A stretch of 64,000 bases of DNA from Stackebrandtia nassauensis DSM 44728 (GTDB lineage Bacteria; Actinomycetota; Actinomycetes; Mycobacteriales; Micromonosporaceae), in assembly GCF_000024545.1 (NCBI RefSeq), contig NC_013947.1, positions 3,410,001 to 3,474,000 on the forward strand. The letters are read 5' to 3'. Under the pieces are notes generated by a model. It saw only the letters and a program-made list of their open reading frames with translations, was not told the origin of the DNA and searched no databases. Made by a program: the position numbers and the translations under genes. Numbering within the stretch: the stretch's first letter is position 1; each line of letters starts with the position of its first letter. Of the stretch, positions 16,388 through 25,631 are shown in pieces.

Positions 16388-18697
16388 TCAGGTCACGGCC
16401 ACCGGCGTCGTCAGGATCGCGTCGTCGCCCACCGCACGGGTGCGGCCGGTGATCGCGAAACGCGCGACGGCGGGAAGGTTCTCGCTGGATCCGCCCGCCG
16501 CGAGCGTGAACCAGCCCGGCTCGACGATCCGGGTCAGGTCGACGCTGGTGAACGCGGTGCGTTCGGCGTGCAGGGTGAAGGTGACCGTGCGGATTTGGCC
16601 CGCGTCGAGGTCGACGCGGGTGAACCCGACCAGCTGCAACGCCGGGCGGGTCACCTGCGCGACCTCGTCGGACAGGTACAGCTGAACGATCTCGGTGCCG
16701 TGACGGTCGCCGGTGTTGGTGACGGTGACGGCGGCGGTCACCTGTCCGGTGGTGGGGATGGCGGTGGTGTCGAGTTCGAGTGCGCCGTAGCCGAAGGTCG
16801 TGTAGCCGATGCCGTGTCCGAACGGGAACAGCGGGCTGGGGTCCAGGTTGGACACGCCGTGGCTGTCGCGGCCCAGCGGCGGTGCCAGGTAGGTGGCGGG
16901 CATGCCGCCCGGCTCGCGGGGAACGCCCACCGGGAGACGGCCGCTGGGGTTGACGCGTCCGGACAGGATCCCGGCGATGGCCGCCCCGCCCGCCTCGCCG
17001 GGCAGGAACGCCTGCACGACGGCGGCACAGCGGTCGGCGAAAGCCCCCAGGGCGTAGGGGCGGCCCGACACGACGACCAGGACCGTCGGGGTGCCGGTGG
17101 CCAGCACCGCCTCGACCAGTTCGGCCTGGATCCCGGGCAGCGACAGGTCGCTGACGTCGCAGCCCTCGCCGGAGGTGCCGCGTCCGAACAGGCTCGCCAG
17201 GTCGCCGACGGCCAGGACGCACACCTCGGCGGCCCGGGCCGCGGCGACCGCCGCCGCGATGCCGGAACGGTCGGCCTCGCGGATGGGTACACCTATCTCG
17301 GCGGTGATCTCGGCGTCGGGCAACTCGGCCCGCAGGGCGTCGGCGAGCGTCGGCACGTCGATGCCGAGGCCGGTCTCGCCGGAGCGCGACAGCACGTGGT
17401 TGGGGAAGGAATAACAGCCCAGCATGGTGCGCGGGTCGGTCCCGGTGGGGCCGATGACCGCGATCCGTTTGGTGGTCGCCGAAAGCGGCAGCGTGCCATC
17501 GTTGGCGCACAGGACGATCGACTTCTCGGCGACCTCGGCGGCCATCGCCCGGTTGGCGGGACCGTCGAGGTCACGGTCCGGTTCGGGGGCGGCCAGCGGC
17601 GGTTCGGCGTCGAGCAGACCCAGTTGGGCCTTGTGGGTCAGTACCCGCCGCACGGCGGTGTCCACTGTCGCCTCGTCGAGTTCGCCGGTGGCGAGCTTGG
17701 CGGCCAGCAGCCGGTAGGCGTCGACGGTGGGCAGTTCGACGTCGACACCGGCTTCGATGGCGCGCACACCGGAGTCGGCGCGGTCGGCGGTGACCCGGTG
17801 GGTCAAATCGAGGAACGCCACGGCCCAGTAGTCGGACACGACGGTGCCGCGAAAACCCCAGCGGTCGCGCAGGATCTCGGTCAGCAGTCGCCGGTTGACG
17901 GCAGCGGGCACGCCGTCGACGTCGGCGTAGGAGTTCATCACCGAACCGACGCCGCCCAGCCGCACCGCCATCTCGAACGGCGGCAGCATGACGTCGGCGA
18001 ACTCCCTGGGGCCCATCGGGACCGGGGCGTGGTTGCGGGCGGCCCGGGAAGCGGAGTACCCGGCGAAGTGTTTGAGGGTGGCGATGATCCCGCACGCTTG
18101 CAGGCCGCGCACGTAGGCGGTGCCGGTGACGGCCACCAGGTACGGGTCCTCCCCCATGGTCTCCTCGACCCTGCCCCACCGGTAGTCGCGCACCACGTCC
18201 AGGACCGGCGACAGTCCCTGGTGGACTCCCACGGCGCGCATGTCGGCGCCGATGCGAGCGGCCATGGCCTCGATCAGGTCGGGGTCGAAGGCGGCGGCCC
18301 AGGCCAGCGACGTCGGGTAGACGGTCGCGCCCAGGGTGGTGAAGCCGGTGAGGCATTCCTCGTGGGCGATCGCGGGGATGCCCAGCCGGGTGGAGTCGAC
18401 GATGCGGCGCTGGGTTTGCTCCAGTTCGGACGCCCCCGCGCGCGCCGGGATCGGCCGGGTGCCGAACGGCCGGGTGAGGTGGCCCAGTCCGTGTTCGGCG
18501 GCTTCGTCCAGGGTCTTGGGCCCGGTGCGCATGGCGTTCTCCATCGGCGCGACCTCCCCGTCACCGGTTTCGGGATGCGGCGGCCAGAACGCGCCCAGCT
18601 GCGCGAGTTTCTCCGGCACGGTCATGGAACCCAGCAGGGCCTCGACGCGTTCGGGGATGGACAGTCGCGTGTCGTGCCAACGGTTGTCGTCTGCCAT
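16388..18697 (-). CDS. Glycoside hydrolase family 3 (beta-xylosidase / beta-glucosidase)
   Basis: A 769-residue cytoplasmic GH3 enzyme. The N-terminal barrel has the substrate motif KHF (209-211) and the nucleophile region GTVVSDYW with Asp289. A second alpha/beta domain covers about 400-620, and a fibronectin III-like domain closes the protein (about 660-769, GDRHGTEIVQLYLSD). No signal peptide. It is the last gene of the operon that starts with the sugar-binding lipoprotein, and xylA/xylB lie across the divergent promoter, so beta-xylosidase activity on imported xylo-oligosaccharides is the best guess; beta-glucosidase is not excluded. Confidence 0.88.
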   Translation of the reverse strand: MADDNRWHDTRLSIPERVEALLGSMTVPEKLAQLGAFWPPHPETGDGEVAPMENAMRTGPKTLDEAAEHGLGHLTRPFGTRPIPARAGASELEQTQRRIVDSTRLGIPAIAHEECLTGFTTLGATVYPTSLAWAAAFDPDLIEAMAARIGADMRAVGVHQGLSPVLDVVRDYRWGRVEETMGEDPYLVAVTGTAYVRGLQACGIIATLKHFAGYSASRAARNHAPVPMGPREFADVMLPPFEMAVRLGGVGSVMNSYADVDGVPAAVNRRLLTEILRDRWGFRGTVVSDYWAVAFLDLTHRVTADRADSGVRAIEAGVDVELPTVDAYRLLAAKLATGELDEATVDTAVRRVLTHKAQLGLLDAEPPLAAPEPDRDLDGPANRAMAAEVAEKSIVLCANDGTLPLSATTKRIAVIGPTGTDPRTMLGCYSFPNHVLSRSGETGLGIDVPTLADALRAELPDAEITAEIGVPIREADRSGIAAAVAAARAAEVCVLAVGDLASLFGRGTSGEGCDVSDLSLPGIQAELVEAVLATGTPTVLVVVSGRPYALGAFADRCAAVVQAFLPGEAGGAAIAGILSGRVNPSGRLPVGVPREPGGMPATYLAPPLGRDSHGVSNLDPSPLFPFGHGIGYTTFGYGALELDTTAIPTTGQVTAAVTVTNTGDRHGTEIVQLYLSDEVAQVTRPALQLVGFTRVDLDAGQIRTVTFTLHAERTAFTSVDLTRIVEPGWFTLAAGGSSENLPAVARFAITGRTRAVGDDAILTTPVAVT

Positions 18698-18716
18698 GGG
18701 TGGGTGTCCTTTCCTG

Positions 18717-19547
18717 TTATCTTCCGAAACCGGCGGTCATGCCGGACACCAGTTGCCGACGGGTCAGGACGTAGGCGGCGAGCATCGGCAGCACCGACAG
18801 CACCACGGCCGCCAGCACCGCGGGCACATCGATCGCGAACTCCCCCTTAAAGGACCACAGCGACAACGGCAGCACGCGGGTGTCGGCGCTTTGCGTGAGC
18901 ACCAATGGGAACAGGAACCCGTTCCAGACCTGGAGCGCGTTGTACACGCCGACGGCAGCCAGGGCGGGGCGCGACATCGGCAGCACCAGCCGCAGCAGGA
19001 TCGTCCATTCACCGGCCCCGTCCAGGCGCATCGACTCGAACAGGGAGCGCGGGACGTCGCGCAGGAAGTTGGTCAGGATGAGCAGCGTGATCGGGATGGC
19101 GAACGCGACCGAGGGCAGGATCAGCGCGGCCAGGCTGTCGTAGAGCCCCAACTGGACGATCAGGTAGTAGACCGGGATGATCGCGGCCTGGATAGGGATC
19201 GCGATACCCAGCAGGGCCAGCCGGAACACCTCGCGCCCGAACCTGCCCCGCCCGTGCGTGATGACGTAGGCGGCCATGATGGACACGGCGAGTGTGAGTG
19301 CGACCGTCGCGGCAGTGACGGTGACGCTGTTGAGGAAGAATCCGGCGAAACCGTTGTCGAGTACGCGACCGTAGGCGGCGAGGGTGGGGTGCGACGGCCA
19401 CGACAGCGGACTCTCGCCGAAGTAGTCGGCCTGCGGTCGCAGGCTGGTGACGAGAATGTAGTAGATCGGCCCGATGATGACGGCCAGCCAGATCCAGCCC
19501 GCGAGCGCTCCGGCCACGTTGGGCCGGTTCCTCACCACCCGGCTCAT
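18717..19547 (-). CDS. ABC sugar transporter permease (MalG-like)
   Basis: A 276-residue inner-membrane permease with six helices and the EAA-type cytoplasmic loop (FLRDVPRSLFESMRLDGAGEWTILLRLVLPMSRPALA) that contacts the ATPase. It begins with an ATG overlapping the stop of the first permease by 4 bp. No ATPase gene is in the operon, which is normal for actinobacterial carbohydrate importers that share one ATPase (MsiK type). Confidence 0.92.
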   Translation of the reverse strand: MSRVVRNRPNVAGALAGWIWLAVIIGPIYYILVTSLRPQADYFGESPLSWPSHPTLAAYGRVLDNGFAGFFLNSVTVTAATVALTLAVSIMAAYVITHGRGRFGREVFRLALLGIAIPIQAAIIPVYYLIVQLGLYDSLAALILPSVAFAIPITLLILTNFLRDVPRSLFESMRLDGAGEWTILLRLVLPMSRPALAAVGVYNALQVWNGFLFPLVLTQSADTRVLPLSLWSFKGEFAIDVPAVLAAVVLSVLPMLAAYVLTRRQLVSGMTAGFGR

Positions 19548-20428
19548 GATCCCTCCATTTCGGACTCCATCCGGCTGGCGCCGGTGATCCGGTTGAGCCC
19601 CAAGGCGATGACGAGTCCGACGACCACCAGGACGAGTGCGATGACGCTGGCCTGCCCCATCTCGTAGGAACGGAACCCGGTCAGGTACATGTCGAGCGGC
19701 AGCACCCGGGTGGCGTTGCCGGGCCCGCCGCCGGTGAGCACGAAGATCAGGTCGAAATAGGTCAGTGACCCGACCGTCATCAGCGTGGTGGAGGTGACGA
19801 TCGTGTATTTCAGCAACGGCAGGGTGATGCGGAAGAACTGCGCCACCGCCCCAGCACCATCCATACGGGAGGCTTCGTAGATCTCGGCCGGAATCTGCCG
19901 GGCCCCGGCCTGGTAGATCAGCGTGTGGAACGGGATGAACGACCAGCCGATCACGAACACGACCACGTAGAAGGCCAGCTGCGGATCGCCCAGCCAGTCT
20001 CGGCTCAGCGCCGGGATCCCCAGCGCCGTACCGGCGCCGAAGTTCGGGTCGAGCAGCGCGACGAAGGTGAGCGCGACGGCCGCGGAGCTGAACAGCAGTG
20101 GCAGGAAGAACAGCGCGCCCAAGACGGCCCGGTAGCGCTGTCGTCCGGCGAGGAAGACGCCGAGCAGCAGACTCACCGGCGCCTGGAACAGCACCGAGAC
20201 AACGGTGAGCTTGGCCGTCAGCCACACCGCGGTTCGGGTGTCGGGGTCGGCCGCCGCGGCCCTGTAGTTGTCGAGGCCCGCCCACGAGATTGGGCCGAGG
20301 CCGTCCCAGTGGGCGAAAGACAGCGCGGCGACCCCGAACAGCGGCACGATCGCGAACACGCCGAACAGCAGCACGGCGGGTGCCGCGAACCAGCCGCTCG
20401 GCCCGGTCGCCCGGACGGCACGGGTCAC
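19544..20428 (-). CDS. ABC sugar transporter permease (MalF-like)
   Basis: A 294-residue permease with six membrane helices. Its EAA loop is QIPAEIYEASRMDGAGAVAQFFRITLPLLK. The GTG start at 20428 overlaps the stop of the binding-protein gene by 4 bp (GTGA), and its own stop overlaps the next permease. Together they form the channel for the substrate of the lipoprotein encoded upstream. Confidence 0.92.
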   Translation of the reverse strand: MTRAVRATGPSGWFAAPAVLLFGVFAIVPLFGVAALSFAHWDGLGPISWAGLDNYRAAAADPDTRTAVWLTAKLTVVSVLFQAPVSLLLGVFLAGRQRYRAVLGALFFLPLLFSSAAVALTFVALLDPNFGAGTALGIPALSRDWLGDPQLAFYVVVFVIGWSFIPFHTLIYQAGARQIPAEIYEASRMDGAGAVAQFFRITLPLLKYTIVTSTTLMTVGSLTYFDLIFVLTGGGPGNATRVLPLDMYLTGFRSYEMGQASVIALVLVVVGLVIALGLNRITGASRMESEMEGS

Positions 20429-21711
20429 AGGGTCTTGTCCATCGCGTTGGCGAAGTCCTCGGCACCAACGTCGCCGAGGAACAGTTTGCTCAGGTTTTCC
20501 AGCAGTTCCTGGGCCTGTTTGGACGGTAGCGCCTGGTCCCAGGACAGTTCGAAGTGCTTGGCGTCGCGAGCCAGGCCGTAGGTGAAGTCCAGGTAGTCGG
20601 CGTTGTCGGCCTCGCCGATCTTGTCCTCGATGCCGGTGACCGGGGGTACGGCCCCGACGGCCAGCAGCGAGTCGATGTGGTCGTCGTCGAACAGGTCCCC
20701 GCCCAGGTATGAGGTGCCGGTGTTTCGGTGGGTTTCGGTGGCCGAGGACGACACCGACCAGAAGTTCGCCGGATTGCCGACCACATTTGATTTATCGCCT
20801 TTGCCGCCCTTGACGGTCGGGAAGGTCGAGTAGGCCAGACCGTCCTTCTTGATCAGTTCGGGGGCGTTCTTGATGAAGTCGGGGTAGACCCAGCTGCCGT
20901 GCAGGATCATCCCGGCCTTGCCGGTGTAGACCAGCGCGGTGTCGGCACCCGCGTCGGCCTCCACCGAACCGTAGTTGTCGCCGAAGGCGCCCAGCTCCAC
21001 CAGTTCGGTGACCTTGTCAAGGGCGTCCAGCATGTCCGGGTGCGACCAGGCGCCCTTCTCGCCGTCGAGGACGCGGCCGAATGCCTCCGGCCCGCCGATC
21101 CGGTCGGCGAGGTATTCGATCCACATCAGTTCGGGCCACACGCTCTGCCCGGCCAGCGCGATCGGGATGACATCGGCGGATTTGAGCTTGTCGACCGCAT
21201 CGAGCAGTTCGTCCCAGGTTTTCGGGAGCTCGGCTTTGGCCTTGCCCAGAACCTCGGTGTTGTAGAACATCTCGATCGGCTGGGTCTGGTTGTTGGGAAC
21301 GGCGTAGGTCTTGCCGTCGATCTGCCCGACGGCCGCCACCGAGGGCAGCAGCCGTTTACTGAGCTTCTCGACGTCCTCGGTCAGGTCGATGACGTGCTTG
21401 TTCTTGACGTAGTCGGCCAGCAGGGCCCCGGCCCAGCCGAAGATGAGTGTTGGGGCGTTACCGGAGCCGACGGCGGTGCGGATCTTCTCCTTGTAGTCAT
21501 CGTTGGCGAACCATTCGACGGTGATCTTCTCGTCGGGGTGGCTCTTGTTCCAGGCTTTGAAGGAGTCGCGGGTGGCGTCCTCGGATCCGCCGGTCAGGGC
21601 CCAGGCGGTGGCGCCGGCGGCGCCGGGTTGCCGTCCGCATCCGGTCGCGGCCAGGATCGGCACCGCCACGCCGAGGGACAGGAGGGTACGGCGGCTGGTT
21701 CCACGTTTCAT
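20425..21711 (-). CDS. Sugar-binding lipoprotein of an ABC importer
   Basis: A 428-residue extracellular solute-binding protein of the sugar family. The lipobox LAATGC puts the lipidated cysteine at about residue 25 after a twin-arginine-like RRTLLSLG signal. The body has the usual bilobed pattern (ITVEWFANDDYKEKIRTAV, WDELLDAVDKLKSADVIPIAL). ATG 21711 was chosen because the signal starts there and AAGGGA lies upstream. It is the first gene of the operon ending in GH3; xylo-oligosaccharide is the inferred substrate. Confidence 0.92.
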   Translation of the reverse strand: MKRGTSRRTLLSLGVAVPILAATGCGRQPGAAGATAWALTGGSEDATRDSFKAWNKSHPDEKITVEWFANDDYKEKIRTAVGSGNAPTLIFGWAGALLADYVKNKHVIDLTEDVEKLSKRLLPSVAAVGQIDGKTYAVPNNQTQPIEMFYNTEVLGKAKAELPKTWDELLDAVDKLKSADVIPIALAGQSVWPELMWIEYLADRIGGPEAFGRVLDGEKGAWSHPDMLDALDKVTELVELGAFGDNYGSVEADAGADTALVYTGKAGMILHGSWVYPDFIKNAPELIKKDGLAYSTFPTVKGGKGDKSNVVGNPANFWSVSSSATETHRNTGTSYLGGDLFDDDHIDSLLAVGAVPPVTGIEDKIGEADNADYLDFTYGLARDAKHFELSWDQALPSKQAQELLENLSKLFLGDVGAEDFANAMDKTL

Positions 21712-21754
21712 GGCTCGATTCCCTTCTCCGGGCCGCAGCCCGGATACAGTGCCG

Positions 21755-21852
21755 GAAACTGTTTCGTACATGTTTCTCAATGTTTGTCAATCTACCAATA
21801 TGAAATCGCCTGTCAAGGCGGCTAGACTTGGCGCGGCTATAGAAAAAGTTTC
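21755..21852. promoter_or_regulatory. Divergent promoter region with two LacI-type half-site pairs
   Basis: On the minus strand a promoter TTGACA (21811-21816), 16 bp, TAGATT (21789-21794) reads toward the binding-protein gene. Just downstream is the palindrome GAAAC-T-GTTTC (21755-21765). A related copy GAAAAAGTTTC (21842-21852) lies 87 bp away on the LacI side. The pair could allow looping by the LacI protein encoded next door. A TAGAAT box at 21863-21868 may serve the LacI-xylB-xylA message. Confidence 0.5.
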
Positions 21853-21898
21853 GTTGACTGGCTAGAATGAGAGCCCCGAACGAGTCCGAGGTGTAGCG

Positions 21899-22954
21899 AT
21901 GACCGGCCCCGCCCTGCCCCGCGCGACCCTGGCCGAGGTCGCCGCGCGCGCGGGCGTCTCCAAGGCCACCGCCTCCAAGGTGCTCAATGGACGCCCCGGA
22001 GTGTCGGAGGAGACCCGGCGGCAGGTGCACCAGGTGATCCGGGAACTCAACTACACCCCCAGCACCGGCCCCCGGGAGGCCACCGACCACGGCACCGTCC
22101 ACGTCGTGTTCGACACGATCGTCAACATGTACTCGCCGCATGTCCTCGACGGCGTGATCAACGCGGGCCGTGAACTCGGCGTCGACGTGGTGACCAGCGT
22201 CCTGGCCCCCGACGGCGTGATCCCGGACCGGTCACTGGGCGTCGACCGGATCAAGGAGATCGCGGTGCGCGGCCACACCGGACTCATCGTGGTGACCACC
22301 CAGCTCACCGGCGAGGAGATCGCCACCTGCGAGAACCTGGGCCTGCCGCTGGTGGTCATCGACCCGGTCAACCCGCTGGACGAACGCGTCATCAGCATCG
22401 GCGCCACCAACTGGGCCGGGGGCGTGCAGGCCACCCGGCACCTGCTGGGTCTCGGACACACCCGCATCGCCTTCGCCGGGGGCGCGGAGCACTCGGTGCC
22501 CGGCCGCGAACGCCTGCACGGCTACCGCGAAGCCCTGGAGACGGCCGGGATCGTGCCCGACCCGACGCTGATCCGCCGGGGACCGTTCACCTCCGAGACC
22601 GGCGCCGAGATCGGCGGGTACCTGTTGGGCCTCGACGAGGTGCCCACGGCCATCTTCGCCGCCAGCGACGCGATCGCCGTGGGCGTCATCCAGGTCGCCC
22701 GCTCCCGGGGCCTTCGCATCCCCGAAGACCTCAGCGTCGTCGGCTTCGACGACACCTACGGTGCGATGTGGACCGACCCGCCGCTGACCACCGTGCGACA
22801 ACCGCTGCGCCAGATGGGCCGGGTCGCGGCCCGCACGCTGCTCGACATCGCCGACGACAAGGTCCCCGACTCCCACCACGTCCAACTGGCCACCACACTG
22901 GTGGTCCGCGATTCCACCGCCACCCCCTCCGCCTCATCAAGGAGGTCACCATGA
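21899..22954 (+). CDS. LacI family repressor of the xylose locus
   Basis: A 351-residue LacI-type regulator. The DNA-binding domain is residues 8-55 (TLAEVAARAGVSKATASKVLNGRPGVSEETRRQV), including the hinge region, and the periplasmic-binding-like effector domain follows. Position between the importer operon and xylB-xylA makes xylose or a xylo-oligosaccharide the likely inducer. Its stop overlaps the ATG of xylB by 4 bp, so it is cotranscribed with the genes it controls. Confidence 0.92.
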   Translation: MTGPALPRATLAEVAARAGVSKATASKVLNGRPGVSEETRRQVHQVIRELNYTPSTGPREATDHGTVHVVFDTIVNMYSPHVLDGVINAGRELGVDVVTSVLAPDGVIPDRSLGVDRIKEIAVRGHTGLIVVTTQLTGEEIATCENLGLPLVVIDPVNPLDERVISIGATNWAGGVQATRHLLGLGHTRIAFAGGAEHSVPGRERLHGYREALETAGIVPDPTLIRRGPFTSETGAEIGGYLLGLDEVPTAIFAASDAIAVGVIQVARSRGLRIPEDLSVVGFDDTYGAMWTDPPLTTVRQPLRQMGRVAARTLLDIADDKVPDSHHVQLATTLVVRDSTATPSASSRRSP

Positions 22955-24345
22955 CCCTGGTAGCCGGAATCGACTCCTCAACGCGCTCAACGAAAGTCCT
23001 ACTGGTCGACGCCGAGACCGGACAGGTCGTCGACTCCGGAACCGCCCCGCATCCCGACGGCACCGAATGCCCGCCGCAGGTCTGGTGGGATGCGCTCCAA
23101 CAAGCTGGCGGCGACCTCATCGACCGCGCCGAGGCCGTTGCCGTCTCCGGCCAGCAACACGGCCTGATCGCCCTCGACGAACACGGCGAGGTCATCCGCC
23201 CGGCTCTGTTGTGGAACGACACCCGCTCGGCCCCGCAGGCCGCCCGCCTCACCGGCGAGGGCGGCGGACCCGGCGTGTGGGCGCAGCGCACCGGATCGGT
23301 GCCCACCGCGTCCTTCACCGTCACCAAACTCGCCTGGCTGGCCGAACACGAACCCGACAACGCCGAACGCACCGCCGCCGTCCTGCTCCCCCACGACTGG
23401 CTGACCCTGAAACTGCGCGGCGTCGGCTTCGCCGAGGCCACCACCGACCGCTCCGAGGCGTCGGGCACCGGCTACTGGTCCCCCGACACCGGCGTCTACC
23501 TGCGCGACACCGTCATCGGCGCGCTCGGCCACGACGCCGTGCTGCCCCGGGTGGCCGCCCCCAACGAGATCGTCGGCCACACCCCGAACGGTGTTGCCGT
23601 CGCCCCCGGAACCGGCGACAACGCCGGTGCCGCACTGGGACTGCGGCTGGAGTCCGGCGACGTGGTCATCTCGCTGGGCACCTCGGGGACCGTCTTCGGC
23701 GTCGCCGAGGCCCCCGCCGCCGACCCCACCGGACTGGTCGCCGGTTTCGCCGACGCCACCGGCCGGTTCCTGCCGCTGGTGTGCACCCTCAACGCGGCCG
23801 GGGTGCTCGACACCGTCCGCGACCTGCTCAACGTCGACCACGCCGGGTTCGACGCGCTGGCGCTGGCCGCGGCACCGGGCTCGGGCGGCCTGACCCTGCT
23901 GCCCTATCTGGACGGTGAACGGACCCCCAACCGCCCCAACGCGACCGGCGTCCTGTCCGGCCTCACCACCCACACCACCCGCGCCGACCTGGCCCGCGCC
24001 GCCGTGGAGGGCATGCTGTCGGCCCAGGCCGACGGCCTGGCCGCACTGTCCGCCCAGGGCCTGCGCGCCGGACGGGTGCTGCTCATCGGCGGCGCCAGCT
24101 CCTCCGAGGCCGTGCGCCGCATCGCCCCGCACGTGTTCGGTCTCGACGTGGAAGTCCCACCCACGGCCGAGTACGTCGCGTTGGGCGCGGCCCGGCAGGC
24201 CGCTTGGGCCCTGTCCGGCCGCCCACACCCACCACAGTGGAACACCGGTGCCGCCACCGGCTTCATCGGCCGCGCCGCCACCTCCGTCACCGAGCAGTAC
24301 TCGACCCTGCGCGACGAAACCGCGTCCTGGACGTCCCACCGATAA
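22951..24345 (+). CDS. xylB: Xylulokinase
   Basis: A 464-residue FGGY-family kinase that phosphorylates D-xylulose to xylulose 5-phosphate. The first ATPase-like motif is VAGIDSSTRSTKVLLVDAE; the substrate region includes AVSGQQHGLI and LLWNDTRS; the second domain has GTGDNAGAALG (catalytic Asp) and ISLGTSGTVFG. The length is close to the ~480 of the family. The ATG at 22951 follows a strong AAGGAGG site and overlaps the LacI stop. The product feeds the pentose phosphate route or the phosphoketolase at 4983. Confidence 0.95.
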   Translation: MTLVAGIDSSTRSTKVLLVDAETGQVVDSGTAPHPDGTECPPQVWWDALQQAGGDLIDRAEAVAVSGQQHGLIALDEHGEVIRPALLWNDTRSAPQAARLTGEGGGPGVWAQRTGSVPTASFTVTKLAWLAEHEPDNAERTAAVLLPHDWLTLKLRGVGFAEATTDRSEASGTGYWSPDTGVYLRDTVIGALGHDAVLPRVAAPNEIVGHTPNGVAVAPGTGDNAGAALGLRLESGDVVISLGTSGTVFGVAEAPAADPTGLVAGFADATGRFLPLVCTLNAAGVLDTVRDLLNVDHAGFDALALAAAPGSGGLTLLPYLDGERTPNRPNATGVLSGLTTHTTRADLARAAVEGMLSAQADGLAALSAQGLRAGRVLLIGGASSSEAVRRIAPHVFGLDVEVPPTAEYVALGAARQAAWALSGRPHPPQWNTGAATGFIGRAATSVTEQYSTLRDETASWTSHR

Positions 24346-24360
24346 GAAGGGCAAGACACC

Positions 24361-25533
24361 ATGAGCGACAAGTACACACCCGTGCCGGACGACAAGTTCT
24401 CCTTCGGGATCTGGACGGTCGGCTGGGCCGCCCAGGACGTGTTCGGCCCCGCGACCCGCGCCCCCATGCCCGCCGACCGCGCGGTCCACAAACTCGCCGA
24501 GATCGGCGCCTACGGGGTCAATTTCCACGACAACGACGTGTTCGACTTCGACGACCCCGAAACCGTCCGCGACGCCAAGATCGCCGCCTTCCGCAAGGCC
24601 CTCGACGCGACCGGCCTCAAGGTCACCACCGCCACCACGAACCTGTTCAGCCACCCGATCTTCAAGGACGGCGCCTTCACCCACAACGACCGCGACGTGC
24701 GCCGCTTCGCCCTCGCCAAGGTCATGCGCAACCTCGACCTGGCCGCCGAACTGGGAGCCGGGGTCTACGTGTGCTGGGGCGGCCGCGAAGGCGCGGAATC
24801 CGGCGGCGCCAAGAACATCCAGGCCGCCCTCGACCGGATGAAGGAAGCCTTCGACATCCTCGGGGCCTACGTCACCGACCAGGGCTACGACACCCGCTTC
24901 GCCATCGAACCCAAACCCAACGAGCCGCGCGGCCACATCCTCCTGCCCACCGTCGGCCACGCCCTGGCCTTCATCAACGAACTCGAATACTCCGACCGGG
25001 TCGGCGTCAACCCCGAGATCGGCCACGAGGAGATGGCCGGACTCGACTACGCCGCCGGAATCCGCCAAGCCCTGTGGCACGGCAAACTGTTCCACATCGA
25101 CCTCAACGGCCAGACCGGTCCCCGCTACGACCAGGACCTGCGCTTCGGCGCGGGCAACGTCGGCGGCGCCTTCTGGGCCGTCGACGCCATCGAGGAGGGC
25201 ATCGCCAACGGCCAGTACTCCGGCCCGATCCACTTCGACTTCAAACCCCCACGCACCGAGGACGACGACGGCGTCTGGGTCGCCGCGGCCGCCTGCATGC
25301 GCAACTACAAGATCCTGCGCGACAAGGTCCACACATTCCGCTCCGACCCACGGGTACGAGAAGCCCTCGAAGCCGCGCGGGTCGACCAACTCACCGTCCC
25401 GACCCTGGCCAAGGGCGAAACCTGGGCCTCCATAAAAGACCTCACGGTCGACGTCGCGGGTCTGGCCGCCCGGGGCATGGCCTTCGAACGACTCGACCAG
25501 CTGGCCCTGGAACACCTCTACGGCGTCGGGTAG
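24361..25533 (+). CDS. xylA: Xylose isomerase
   Basis: A 390-residue class I (actinobacterial) xylose isomerase that converts D-xylose to D-xylulose. The catalytic region [13 protein letters not shown] (His56) and metal ligands in [23 protein letters not shown] and FHIDLNGQ with YDQDLRFG are intact. It follows xylB after 15 bp with the site AGAAGGG. Length equals the short-type isomerases of Streptomyces. Confidence 0.97.
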   Translation: MSDKYTPVPDDKFSFGIWTVGWAAQDVFGPATRAPMPADRAVHKLAEIGAYGVNFHDNDVFDFDDPETVRDAKIAAFRKALDATGLKVTTATTNLFSHPIFKDGAFTHNDRDVRRFALAKVMRNLDLAAELGAGVYVCWGGREGAESGGAKNIQAALDRMKEAFDILGAYVTDQGYDTRFAIEPKPNEPRGHILLPTVGHALAFINELEYSDRVGVNPEIGHEEMAGLDYAAGIRQALWHGKLFHIDLNGQTGPRYDQDLRFGAGNVGGAFWAVDAIEEGIANGQYSGPIHFDFKPPRTEDDDGVWVAAAACMRNYKILRDKVHTFRSDPRVREALEAARVDQLTVPTLAKGETWASIKDLTVDVAGLAARGMAFERLDQLALEHLYGVG

Positions 25534-25631
25534 GCGGTCACGGGCGTCCCGCACCGGCAGCGGGCGCCGCGAACACCACGAGATTTGACGCGTCGTCATA
25601 TCCTCGCCTGCCCCGCGAGCGAGGAGCCCCG

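Noticed and set aside
24204-25631. Upstream extension of the 25632 gene through xylA
   Set aside because: It is xylA read in another frame; GAGGAG and a membrane-anchor N-terminus mark the ATG at 25632.
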